Assembly (NCBI RefSeq): GCF_905404315.1
Contig: NC_066294.1
Span: 11,805,501 to 11,869,500, forward strand
Direction: 5' to 3'
DNA: 64,000 nt
Source: Leptidea sinapis
Taxonomy: Eukaryota; Arthropoda; Insecta; Lepidoptera; Pieridae
The notes under the pieces were generated by a model. The model saw only the letters and a list, made by a program, of their open reading frames with translations. It had not been told where the DNA came from and did no database searches. Positions 50,875 through 62,599 of this stretch are shown piece by piece. Within the stretch, counting starts at the first letter, position 1, and the number at the start of each line of letters is the position of its first letter. The position numbers were made by a program, and so were the translations under genes.

Positions 50875-53800
50875 TGATCAGTTTTCAAATCCAAGATGGC
50901 CGTCGCTCAAAAGTATGATAACTACATTATGGGTATCGTATCTGAGAATCTCGAGGTTGCTGAGAACGATTTTGTGATCATTTTTCAAATCCAAGAGGGC
51001 CGCCGTGCAAGATTATGATCACAAAAATATGAATATCTTATTCGAGGTTCTCGAGGGTGCTGAGAACGATTTTGTGATCATTTTTCTAATCCAAGATGGC
51101 CGCCGCACAAAATTATGATTTCAGTAATATGGATATCGTGTCCCAGGTACTCGAGGGTGCAGAAAACAATTTTGGGATCATTTTTAAATCCGAGATGGCC
51201 GCCGCTCAAAAGTATGATAACTAGATTATGGGTATCGTATCCTAGGTTCTCAAGGGTGCAAAGAGCGATTTTGTGATAACTTTTCAAATCCGAGAAGGCA
51301 GCCGCTCAAAATAATGATAACAACATTATGGGTATCGTATCCGAGGTTCTCGAGGGTGCAGAGAACGATTTGGTGATCATTTTTCAAATCCAAGGGGGCT
51401 GCCGCAAACAATTATGTTTTCAGCAATATGGATATCGTGTCCGATGTTCTCAAGGGTGCAGAAAACAATTTTGGGATCATTTTTAAATCCGAGATGGACG
51501 CCGCTCAAAAGTATGATATCTAGAATATGGGTATCGTATCCGAGGTTCTCGAGGGTGCAGAGAACGATTCTGTGATCATTTTTGAAATCCAAGAGGGCTG
51601 CCGCAAACAATAATGTTGTCAGCAATATGGATAACGTGTCTGAGGTTCTCAAGGTTGCAGAAAATAATTTTGGGATCATTTTTAAATCCGAGATGGCCGC
51701 TGTGCAATATTATGATCACAAAAATATGGGTATCGTATCCGAGGTTCTCGAGAGTGCACAGAATGATTTTGTGATCATTTTTGAAATCCAAGGTGGCCGC
51801 CGCTCAAAATTATGATAACTACATTATGGGTATCCTATCCGAGGTTCTCGAGGGTGCAGAGAACGATTTTGTGATCAGTTTTCAAATCCAAGATGGCCGC
51901 CGCTCAAAAGTATGATAAGTACATTATGGATATCGTATCCTAGTTTCTCGAGGGTGCAGAGAACGATTCTGTGATCATTTTTGAAATCCAAGAGGGCTGC
52001 CGCAAACAATAATGTTGTCAGCAATATGGATAACGTGTCTGAGGTTCTCGAGGGTGCAGAAAATAATTTTGGGATCATTTTTAAATCCGAGATGGCCGCT
52101 GTGCAATATTATGATCACAAAAATATGGGTATCGTATCCGAGGTTCTCGAGAGTGCACAGAACGATTTTGTGATCAGTTTTCAAATCCAAGATGGCCGCC
52201 GCTCAAAAGTATGATAAGTACATTATGGATATCGTATCATAGTTTCTCGAGGGTGCTGAGAACGATTTTGTGATCATTTTTGAAATCCAAGAGGGCTGCC
52301 GCAAACAATTATGTTTTCAGCAATATGGTTATCGTTTCCGAAGTTCTCGAGTGTGCAGAAAAAAATTTTGGCATCATTTTTAAAACTGAGATGGCTCCGC
52401 TCAAAATTATGAAAACGACATTATGGGTATCGTATCAGTGGTTCTCGAGGGTGCAGAAAACGATTTTGTGATCATTTTTCAAATCCAAGATGGCCGCCGC
52501 ACAAAAGTATGATAACTACATTATGGGTATCTTATCCGAGGTTCTCGAGGGTGCTTAGAACGATTTTGTGATCATTTTTCCAATACAAGATGGCCGCCGT
52601 GCAAGATTATGATCATAAAAATATGGGTATCGTATCTGAGGTTCTCGAGAGTGCACAGAACGATTTTGTGAACATTTTTGAAATCCAAGAATGCCGCCGC
52701 TCAAAATTATGATAAGTAAATTATGGGTATCGTATCCGAGGTTCTCGAGGGTGCAGAGAACGATTTTGTGATCATTTTTGAAATCCAAGATGGCCGCTGC
52801 TCAACATTATGATAACTACATTATGGGTATCGTATCCGAGGTTCTCGAGGGTGCTGAGAACGATTTTGTGATCATTTTTCAACTCGAAGGCCGCCGCACA
52901 AAATTATGATTTCAGCAATATGGATATCGAACCCGAGGTTCTCGAGGGTGCAGAGAACGATTTGGTGATCATTTTTAAATCTGAGATGGCCGCCGCTCAA
53001 AATTATGATAACGACATTATGGGTATCGTATCAGTAGTTCTCCAGGGGACAGAGAACGATTTTGTGATCATTTTTCAAATCCAAGATGGCCGCCGCTCAA
53101 AAGTATGATAACTACATTATGGGTATCTTATCCGAGGTTCTCGAGGGTGCTGAGAACGATTTTGTGATCATTTTTCAAATACAAGATGGCCGCCGTGCAA
53201 GATTATGATCATAAAAATATGGGTATCGTACCCGAGGTTCTCGAGGGTGCAGAGAACGATTTGGTGATCATTTTTCAAATCCAAGATGGCCGCCGCTCAA
53301 AATTATGATAACTACATTATGGGTATCGTATCCGAGGTTCTCGAGGGTGCTGAGAACGATTTGGTGATCATTTTTCAAATCCAAGATGGCCGCCGCTCAA
53401 AATTATGATAACTACATTATGGGTATCGTATCCTTGTTTCTCGAGGGTGCTGAGAACGATTTTGTAATCATTTTTCAAATCCAAGATGGCCGCCGTGCAA
53501 GATTATGATCACAAAAATATGGGTATCGCACCCGAGGTTCTCGAGGGTGCAGAGAACGATTTGGTGATCATTTTTCAAATCCAAGATGGCCGCCGCACAA
53601 AATTATGGTTTTAGTAATATGGATATCGTGTCCGAGGTTCTTGAGGGTGCAGAGAACAATTCTGGGATCATTTTTGAAATCCATGAGGGCTGCCGCAAAC
53701 AATTATGTTTTCAGCAATATGGATATCGTGTCCGAGGTTCTCGAGGGTGCAGAAAACAATTTTGGGATCATTTTTATATCTGAGATGGCCGCCGCTCAAA

Positions 53801-54884
53801 ATTATGATAACGACATTATGGGTATCGCATCAGTGGTTCTCGAGGGTGCAGAGAACGATTCTGTGATCATTTTTCAAATCCAAGATGGCCACCGCTCAAA
53901 AGTATGATAACTAGATTATGGCTATCGTATCCGAGGTTTTCGAAGGTGCAGAGAACGATTCTGTGATCATTTTTTAAATCCAAGAGGGCTGCCGCAAACA
54001 ATAATGTTGTCAGCAATATGGATATCGTGTCTGAGGTTCTCGAGGGTGCAGAAAATAATTTTGGGATCATTTTTAAATCCGAGATGGCTGCCGTGTAAGA
54101 TTATGATCACAAAAATATGGATATCGTGTCCGAGGTTCTCGAGGGTGCAGAAAACAATTTTGGGATCATTTTTAAATCTGAGATGGCCGCCGCCCAAAAT
54201 TATGATAACGACATTATGGGTATCGTATCAGTGGTTCTCGAGGGTGCAAAAAACTATTTTGTGATCATTTTTCAAATCCAAGATGGCTGCCGCTCAAAAG
54301 TATGATAACTACATTATGGGTATCTTTTCCGAGGTTCTCGAGGGTGCTGAGAACGATTTTGTGATCATTTTTCATATACAAGATGGCCGCCGTGCAAGAT
54401 TATGATCATAAAAATATGGGTGTCGTATCTGAGGTTCTCGAGAGTGCACAGAACGATTTTGTGAACATTTTTGAAATCCAAGATGGCCGCCGCTCAAAAT
54501 TATGATATGTAAATTATGGGTATCGTATCCGAGGTTCTCGAGGGTGCAGAGAACGATTTTGTGATCATTTTTGAAATTCAAGATGGCCGCGGCTCAACAT
54601 TATGATAACTACATTATGGGTATCGTATCCGGGGTTGTCGAGGGTGCTGAGAACGATTTTGTGATCATTTTTCTAATCCAAGATGATCGCCGCACAAAAT
54701 TTTGTTGATGGCCGCCGCTCAAAATTATGATAACTAGATTATGGGTATCGTATCCGAGGTTCTCGAGGGTGCAGAAAACATTTTGGGATCATTTTTAAAT
54801 CCGAGATGGCCGCCGCTCAAAAGTATGATAACTAGATCTTGGGTATCGTATCCGAGGTTCTCGAGGGTGCAGAGAACGATTTTG
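50875..54884. repeat. HOR unit of 4,010 bp, copy 2
   Basis: This is the adjacent second copy. Just past its end, at about 54,885-55,240, the sequence follows what precedes copy 1 (46,600-46,930), including gagaatgcagagaaggattt. It then jumps after 55,300 to monomers like those at about 47,690. A third partial unit with an internal deletion therefore probably follows. Confidence 0.92.
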
Positions 54885-57800
54885 TGATCAGTTTTCAAAT
54901 CCAAGATGGCCGCCGCTCAAATGTATGATAACTACATTATGGGTATCGTATCCGAGTTTCTCGAGGGTGCTGAGAACGATTTTGTGATCATTTTTCAAAT
55001 CCAAGATGGCCGCCGTGCAAGATTATGATCATTAAAATATGGGTATCGTATTCGAGGTTCTCGAGGGTGCTGAGAACGATTTTAGTATCATTTTTAAATC
55101 CGAGATGGCCGCCGCTCAAAATTATGATAACAACATTATGGGTATCGTATCAGAGGTTCTCGAGAATGCAGAGAAGGATTTTGTGATCAGTTTTCAAATC
55201 CAAGATGGCCGTCGCTCAAAAGTATGATAACTACATTATGGGTATCGTATCTGAGAATCTCAAGGTTGCTGAGAACGATTTTGTGATCATTTTTCAAATC
55301 CAAGAGGGCCGCTGTGCAATATTATGATCACAAAAATATGGGTTTCGTATCCGAGGTTCTCGAGAGTGCACAGAATGATTTTGTGATCATTTTTGAAATC
55401 CAAGGTGGCCGCCGCTCAAAATTATGATAACTACATTATGGGTATCCTATCCGAGGTTCTCGAGGGTGCAGAGAACGATTTTGTGATCAGTTTTCAAATC
55501 CAAGATGGCCGCCGCTCAAAAGTATCATAAGTACATTATGGATATCGTATCCTAGTTTCTCGAGGGTGCAGAGAACGATTCTGTGATCATTTTTGAAATC
55601 CAAGAGGGCTGCCGCAAACAATAATGTTGTCAGCAATATGGATAACGTGTCTGAGGTTCTCGAGGGTGCAGAAAATAATTTTGGGATCATTTTTAAATCC
55701 GAGATGGCCGCTGTGCAATATTATGATCACAAAAATATGGGTATCGTATCCGAGGTTCTCGAGAGTGCACAGAACGATTTTGTGATCATTTTTCAAATCG
55801 AAGATAGCCGCCGCTTAAAAGTATGATAACTACATTATGGGTATCGTATCCGAGGTTCTCGAGGGTGCAGAGAACAATTTTGTGATCAGTTTTCAAATCC
55901 AAGATGGCCGCCGCTCAAAAGTATGATAAGTACATTATGGATATCGTATCATAGTTTCTCGAGGGTGCTGAGAACGATTTTGTGATCATTTTTGAAATCC
56001 AAGAGGGCTGCCGCAAACAATTATGTTTTCAGCAATATGGATATCGTTTCCGAGGTTCTCGAGTGTGCAGAAAACAATTTTGGCATCATTTTTAAATCTG
56101 AGATGGCTCCGCTCAAAATTATGAAAACGACATTATGGGTATCGTATCAGTGGTTCTCGAGGGTGCAGAGAACGATTTTGTGATCATTATTCAAATCCAA
56201 GATGGCCGCCGCACAAAAGTATGATAACTACATTATGGGTATCTTATCCGAGGTTCTCGAGGGTGCTGAGAACGATTTTGTGATCATTTTTCCAATACAA
56301 GATGGCCGCCGTGCAAGACTATGATCATAAAAATATGGGTATCGTATCTGAGGTTATCGAGAGTGCACAGAACGATTTTGTGAACATTTTTGAAATCCAA
56401 GAATGCCGCCGCTCAAAATTATGATAAGTAAATTATGGGTATCGTATCCGAGGTTCTCGAGGGTGCAGAGAACGATTTTGTGATCATTTTTGAAATCCAA
56501 GATGGCCGCCGCTCAACATTATGATAACTACATTATGGGTATAGTATCCGAGGTTCTCGAGGGTGCTGAGATCGATTTTGTGATCATTTTTCTAATCCAA
56601 GATGATCGCCGCACAAAATTATGTTGATGGCCGCCGCTCAAAATTATGATAACTAGATTATTGGTATCGTATCCGAGGTTCTCGAGGGTGCAGAAAACGA
56701 TTTTGTGATCAGTTTTCAAATCCAAGATGGCCGCCGCTCAAAAGTATGATAACTACATTATGGATATCGTATCCTTGTTTCTCGAGGGTGCTGAGAACGA
56801 TTTTGTGATCATTTTTCAAATCCAAGATGGCCACCGTGCAAGATTATGATCACAAAAATATGGGTATCGTACCCGAGGTTCTCGAGGGTGCAGAGAACGA
56901 TTTGGTGATCATTTTTCAAATCCAAGATGGCCGCCGCACAAAATTATGGTCTTAGCAATATGGATATCGTGTCCGAGGTTCTCGAGAGTGCAGAGAACAA
57001 TTCTGGGATCATTTTTGAAATCCAAGAGGGCTGCCGCAAACAATTATGTTTTCAGCAATATGGATATCGTGTCCGAGGTTCTCGAGGGTGCAGAAAACAA
57101 TTTTGGGATCATTTTAAATCTGAGCTGGCCGCCGCTCAAAATTATGATAGCGACATTATGGGTATCGTATCAGTGGTTCTCGAGGGTGCAGAGAACGATT
57201 CTGTGATCATTTTTCAAATCCAAGATGGCCACCGCTCAAAAGTATGATAACTAGATTATGGCTATCGTATCCGTGGTTCTCGAAGGTGCAGAGAACGATT
57301 CTGTGATCATTTTTGAAATCCAAGAGGGCTGCCGCAAACAATAATGTTGTCAGCAATATGGATATCGTGTCTGGGGTTCTCGAGGGTGCAGAAAATAATT
57401 TTGGGATCATTTTTAAATCCGAGATGGCTGCCGTGTAAGATTATGATCACAAAAATATGGGTATCGTATCCGAGGTTCTCGAGAGTGCACAGAACGATTT
57501 TGTGATCATTTTTGAAATCCAAGGTGGCCGCCGCTCAAAATTATGATAACTACATTATGGGTATCCTATCCGAGGTTCTCGAGGGTGCAGAGAACGATTT
57601 TGTGATCATTTTTCAAATCGAAGATAGCCGCCGCTTAAAAGTATGATAACTACATTATGGGTATCGTATCCGAGGTTCTCGAGGGTGTTGAGAACGATTT
57701 TATGATAATTTTTCAAATCGAAGGCCGCCGCACAAAATTATGATTTCAGCAATATGGATATCGTACCCGAGGTTCTCGAGGGTGCAGAGAACGATTTGGT

Positions 57801-60800
57801 GATCATTTTTCAAATCCAAGAGGGCTGCCGCAAACAATTATGTTTTCAGCAATATGGATATCGTGTCCGAGGTTCTCGAGGGTGTAGAAAACAATTTTGG
57901 GATCATTTTTAAATCTGAGATGGCCGCCGCTCAAAATTATGATAACGACATTATGGGTATCGTATCAGTGGTTCTCCAGGGTGCAGAGAACGATTTTGTG
58001 ATAATTTTTCAAATCCAAGATGGCTGCCGCTCAAAATTATGATAATTACATTATGGGTATCTTATCTGAGGTTCTCGAGGGTGCTGAGAACGATTTTGTG
58101 ATCATTTTTCAAATACAAGATGGCCGCCGTGCAAGATTATGATCATAAAAATATGGGCATCGTATCTGAGGTTCTCGAGAGTGCACAGAACGATTTTGTG
58201 AACATTTTTGAAATCCAAGATGGCCGCCGCTCAAAATTATGATAACTACATTATGGGTATCGTATCCGAGGTTCTCGAAGGTGCTGAGAACGATTTTGTG
58301 ATCAGTTTTCAAATCCAAGATGGCCGTCGCTCAAAAGTATGATAACTACATTATGGGTATCGTATCTGAGAATCTCGAGGTTGCTGATTGCGATCATTTT
58401 TCTAATCCAAGATGATCGCCGCACGACATTATGTTGATGGCCGCCGCTCAAAATTATGATAAGTAAATTATGGGTATCGTATCCGAGGTTCTCGAAGGTG
58501 CAGAGAACGATTTTGTGATCAGTTTTCAAATCCAAGATGGCCGTCGCTCAAAAGTATGATAACTACATTATGGGTATCGTATCTGAGAATCTCGAGGTTG
58601 CTGAGAACGATTTTGTGATCATTTTTCAAATCCAAGAGGGCCGCCGTGCAAGATTATGATCACAAAAATATGAATATCTTATTCGAGGTTCTCGAGGGTG
58701 CTGAGAACGATTTTGTGATCATTTTTCTAATCCAAGATGGCCGCCGCACAAAATTATGATTTCAGCAATATGGATATCGTGTCCCAGGTTCTCGAGGGTG
58801 CAGAAAACAATTTTGGGATCATTTTTAAATCCGAGATGGCCGCCGCTCAAAAGTATGATAACTAGATTATGGGTATCGTATCCTAGGTTCTCAAGGGTGC
58901 AGAGAGCGATTTTGTGATAAGTTTTCAAATCCGAGAAGGCCGCCGCTCAAAAGAATGATAACTACATTATGGGTATCGTATCCGAGGTTCTCGAGGGTGC
59001 AGAGAACGATTTGGTGATCATTTTTCAAATCCAAGGAGGCTGCCGCAAACAATTGTGTTTTCAGCAATATGGATATCGTGTCCGATGTTGTCAAGGGTGC
59101 AGAAAACAATTTTGGGATCATTTTTAAATCCGAGATGGCCGCCGCTCAAAAGTATGATAACTAGAATATGGGTATCGTATCCGAGGTTCTCGAGGGTGCA
59201 GAGAACGATTCTGTGATCATTATTGAAATCCAAGAGGGCTGCCGCAAACAATAATGTTGTCAGCAATATGGATATCGTGTCTGAGGTTCTTGAGGGTGCA
59301 GAAAATAATTTTGGGATCATTTTTAAATCCGAGATGGCCGCCGTGCAATATTATGATCACAAAAATATGGGTATCGTATCCGAGGTTCTCGAGAGTGCAC
59401 AGAATGATTTTGTGATTATTTTTGAAATCCAAGGTGGCTGCCGCTCAAAATTATGATAACTACATTATGGGTATCCTATTCGAGGTTCTCGAGGGTGCAG
59501 AGAACGATTTTGTGATCATTTTTCAAATCGAAGATAGCCGCCGCTTAAAAGTATGATAACTACATTATGGGTATCGTATCCGAGGTTCTCGAGGGTGCAG
59601 AGAACGATTTTGTGATCAGTTTTCAAATCCAAGATGGCCGCCGCTCAAAAGTATGATAAGTTCATTATGGATATCGTATCCTAGTTTCTCGAGGGTGCTG
59701 AGAACGATTTTGTGATCATTTTTGAAATCCAAGAGGGCTGCCGCAAACAATTATGTTTTCAGCAATATGGATATCGTTTCCGAGGTTCTCGAGTGTGCAG
59801 AAAACAATTTTAAGATCATTTTTAAATCTGAGATGGCTCCGCTCAAAATTATGAAAACGACATTATGGGTATCGTATCAGTGGTTCTCGAGGGTGCAGAG
59901 AACGATTTTGTGATCATTTTTCAAATCCAAGATGGCCGCCGCACAAAAGTATGATAACTACATTATGGGTATCTTATCCGAGGTTCCCGAGGGTGCTGAG
60001 CACGATTTTTTGATCATTTTTCCAATACAAGATGGCCGCCGTGCAAGATTATGATCATTAAAATATGGGTATCGTATCTGAGGTTCTCGAGAGTACACAG
60101 AACGATTTTGTGAACATTTTTGAAATCCAAGGTGGCCGCCGCTCAAAATTATGATAACTACATTATGGGTATCGTATCCGAGGTTCTCGAGGGTGCAGAG
60201 AACGATTTTGTGATCATTTTTCAAATCGAAGATAGCCGCCGCTTACAAGTATGATAACTACATTATGGGTATCGTATCCGAGGTTCTCGAGGGTGTTGAG
60301 AACGATTTTATGATAATTTTTCAAATCGAAGGCGGCCGCACAAAATTATGATTTCAGCAATATGGATATCGTACCCGAGGTTCTCGAGGGTGCAGAGAAC
60401 GATTTGGTGATCATTTTTCAAATCCAAGAGGGCTGCCGCAAACAATTATGTTTTCAGCAATATGGATATCGTGTCCGAAGTTCTCGAGGGTGCAGAAAAC
60501 AATTTTGGGATCATTTTTAAATCTGAGATGGCCGCCGCTCAAAATTATGATAACTACATTATGGGTATCGTATCCGAGGTTCTCGAAGGTGCTGAGAACG
60601 ATTTTGTGATCATTTTCCTAATCCAAGATGATCGCCGCACGAAATTATGTTGATGGCCGCCGCTCAAAATTATGATAACTAGATTGTGGGTATCGCATCC
60701 GAGGTTCTCGAAGGTGCAGAGAACGATTTTGTGATCAGTTTTTAAATCCAAGATGGCCGTCGCTCAAAAGTATGATAACTACATTATGGGTATCGTATCT

Positions 60801-61601
60801 GAGAATCTCGAGGTTGCTGAGAACGATTTTGTGATCATTTTTCAAATCCAAGAGGGCCGCCGTGCAAGATTATGATCACAAAAATATGAATATCTTATTC
60901 GATGTTCTCGAGGGTGCTGAGAACAATTTTGTGATCATTTTTCTAATCCAAGATGGCCGCCGCACAAAATTATGATTTCAGCAATATGGATATCGTGTCC
61001 CAGGTTCTCGAGGGTGCAGAAAACAATTTTGGGATCATTTTTAAATCCGAGATGGCCGCCGCTCAAAAGTATGATAACTAGATTATGGGTATCGTATTCT
61101 AGGTTCTCAAGGGTGCAGAGAGCGATTTTGTGATAAGTTTTCAAATCCGAGAAGGCCGCCGCTCAAAAGAATGATAACTACATTATGGGTATCGTATCCG
61201 AGGTTTTCGAGGGTGCAGAGAACGATTTGGTGATTATTTTGCAAATCCAAGGGGGCTGCCGCAAACAATTATGTTTTCAGCAATATGGATATCGTGTATG
61301 ATGTTCTCAAGGGTGCAGAAAACAATTTTGGGATCATTTTTAAATCCGAGATGGCCGGCGCTCAAAAGTATGATAACTAGATTATGGGTATCGTATCCGA
61401 GGTTCTCGAGGGTGCAGAGAACGATTTTGTGATCAGTTTTCAAATCCAAGATGGCCGCCGCTCAAAAGTATGATAAGTACATTATGGATATCGTATCCTA
61501 GTTTATCGAGGGTGCTGAGAACGATTTCGTGATCATTTTTGAAATCCAAGAGGGCTGCCGCAAACAATTATGTTTTCAGCAACATGGATATCGTTTCCGA
61601 G
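54885..61601. repeat. Mosaic segment with a 2,216 bp repeat
   Basis: All sequence is satellite. 55,487-55,800 resembles 47,865-48,180 and 51,875-52,190. 56,927-57,520 resembles 49,576-50,190. 58,440-59,210 recurs at 60,656-61,426, an offset of 2,216 bp (58,719 to 60,935; markers at 58,668 and 60,884). Around 58,381-58,400 a short ttgctgattgcgatcatttt junction marks a small internal deletion. Confidence 0.85.
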
Positions 61602-62599
61602 GTTCTCGAGTGTGCAGAGAACGATTTGGTGATCATTTTTAAATCTGAGATGGCCGCCGCTCAAAATTATGATAACGACATTATGGGTATCGTATCAGTG
61701 GTTCTCCAGGGGACAGAGAACGATTTTGTGATCATTTTTCAAATCCAAGATGGCCGCCTCTCAAAAGTATGATAAGTACATTATGGGTATCTTATCCGAG
61801 GTTCTCGAGGGTGCTGAGAACGATTTTGTGATCATTTTTCAAATTCAAGATGGCCGCCGTGCAAGATTATGATCATAAAAATATGGGTATCGTACCCGAG
61901 GTTCTCGAGGGTGCAGAGAACGATTTGGTGATCATTTTTCAAATCCAAGATGGCCGCCGCTCAAAATTATGATAACTACATTATGGGTATCGTATCCGAG
62001 GTACTCGAGGGTGCTGAGAACGATTTGGTGATCATTTTTCAAATCCAAGATGGCCGCCGCTCAAAATTATGATAACTACATTATGGGTATCGTATCAGTG
62101 GTTCTCGAGGGTGCAGAGAACGATTTGGTGATCATTTTTAAATCTGTGATGGCCGCCGCTCAAAATTATGATAACGACATTATGGGTATCGTATCAGTGG
62201 TTCTCCAGGGGACAGAGAACGATTTTGTGATCATTTTTCAAATCCAAGATGACCGCCGCTCAAAAGTATGATAACTACATTATGGGTATCTTATCCGAGG
62301 TTCTCGAGGGTGCTGAGAACGATTTTGTGATCATTTTTCAAATACAAGATGGCCGCCGTGCAAGATTATGATCATAAAAATATGGGTATCGTACCCGAGG
62401 TTCTCGAGGGTGCAGAGAACGATTTGGTGATCATTTTTCAAATCCAAGATGGCCGCCGCTCAAAATTATGATAACTACATTATGGGTATCGTATCCGAGG
62501 TTCTCGAGGGTGCTGAGAACGATTTGGTGATTATTTTTCAAATCCAAGATGGCCGCCGCTCAAAATTATGATAACTACATTATGGGTATCGTATCCTTG
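61602..62599. repeat. 499 bp tandem duplication (five monomers)
   Basis: 61,602-62,100 matches 62,101-62,599. The marker cgtatcagtggttctccagg lies at 61,691 and 62,190. Four 100 bp monomers and one 99 bp monomer make the unit. The copies differ at a few bases, such as gtgtgcag versus gggtgcag at the start and gccgcctctc versus accgccgctc. Confidence 0.87.
62441..62540. repeat. Representative type A monomer (100 bp)
   Basis: This is an exact 100 bp period, measured from one aatccaagat to the next. In order it holds atggccgccgctcaaaatta, tgataactacattatggg, tatcgtatccgagg, ttctcgagggtgctgagaac and gatttggtgattatttttca. Type A is marked by gccgctcaaaattatgataacta and atgggtatcgtatccgag. It is the most frequent form, particularly in the right half of the window. 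It contains an XhoI-type CTCGAG; most type A copies also contain TGATCA, which is mutated to TGATTA in this copy. Confidence 0.95.

Noticed and set aside
62441..62540. Origin of the 100 bp monomer from four 25 bp subrepeats
   Set aside because: Only the extended 125 bp monomers show a clear 25 bp duplication. The four quarters of the normal monomer do not resemble each other by eye.
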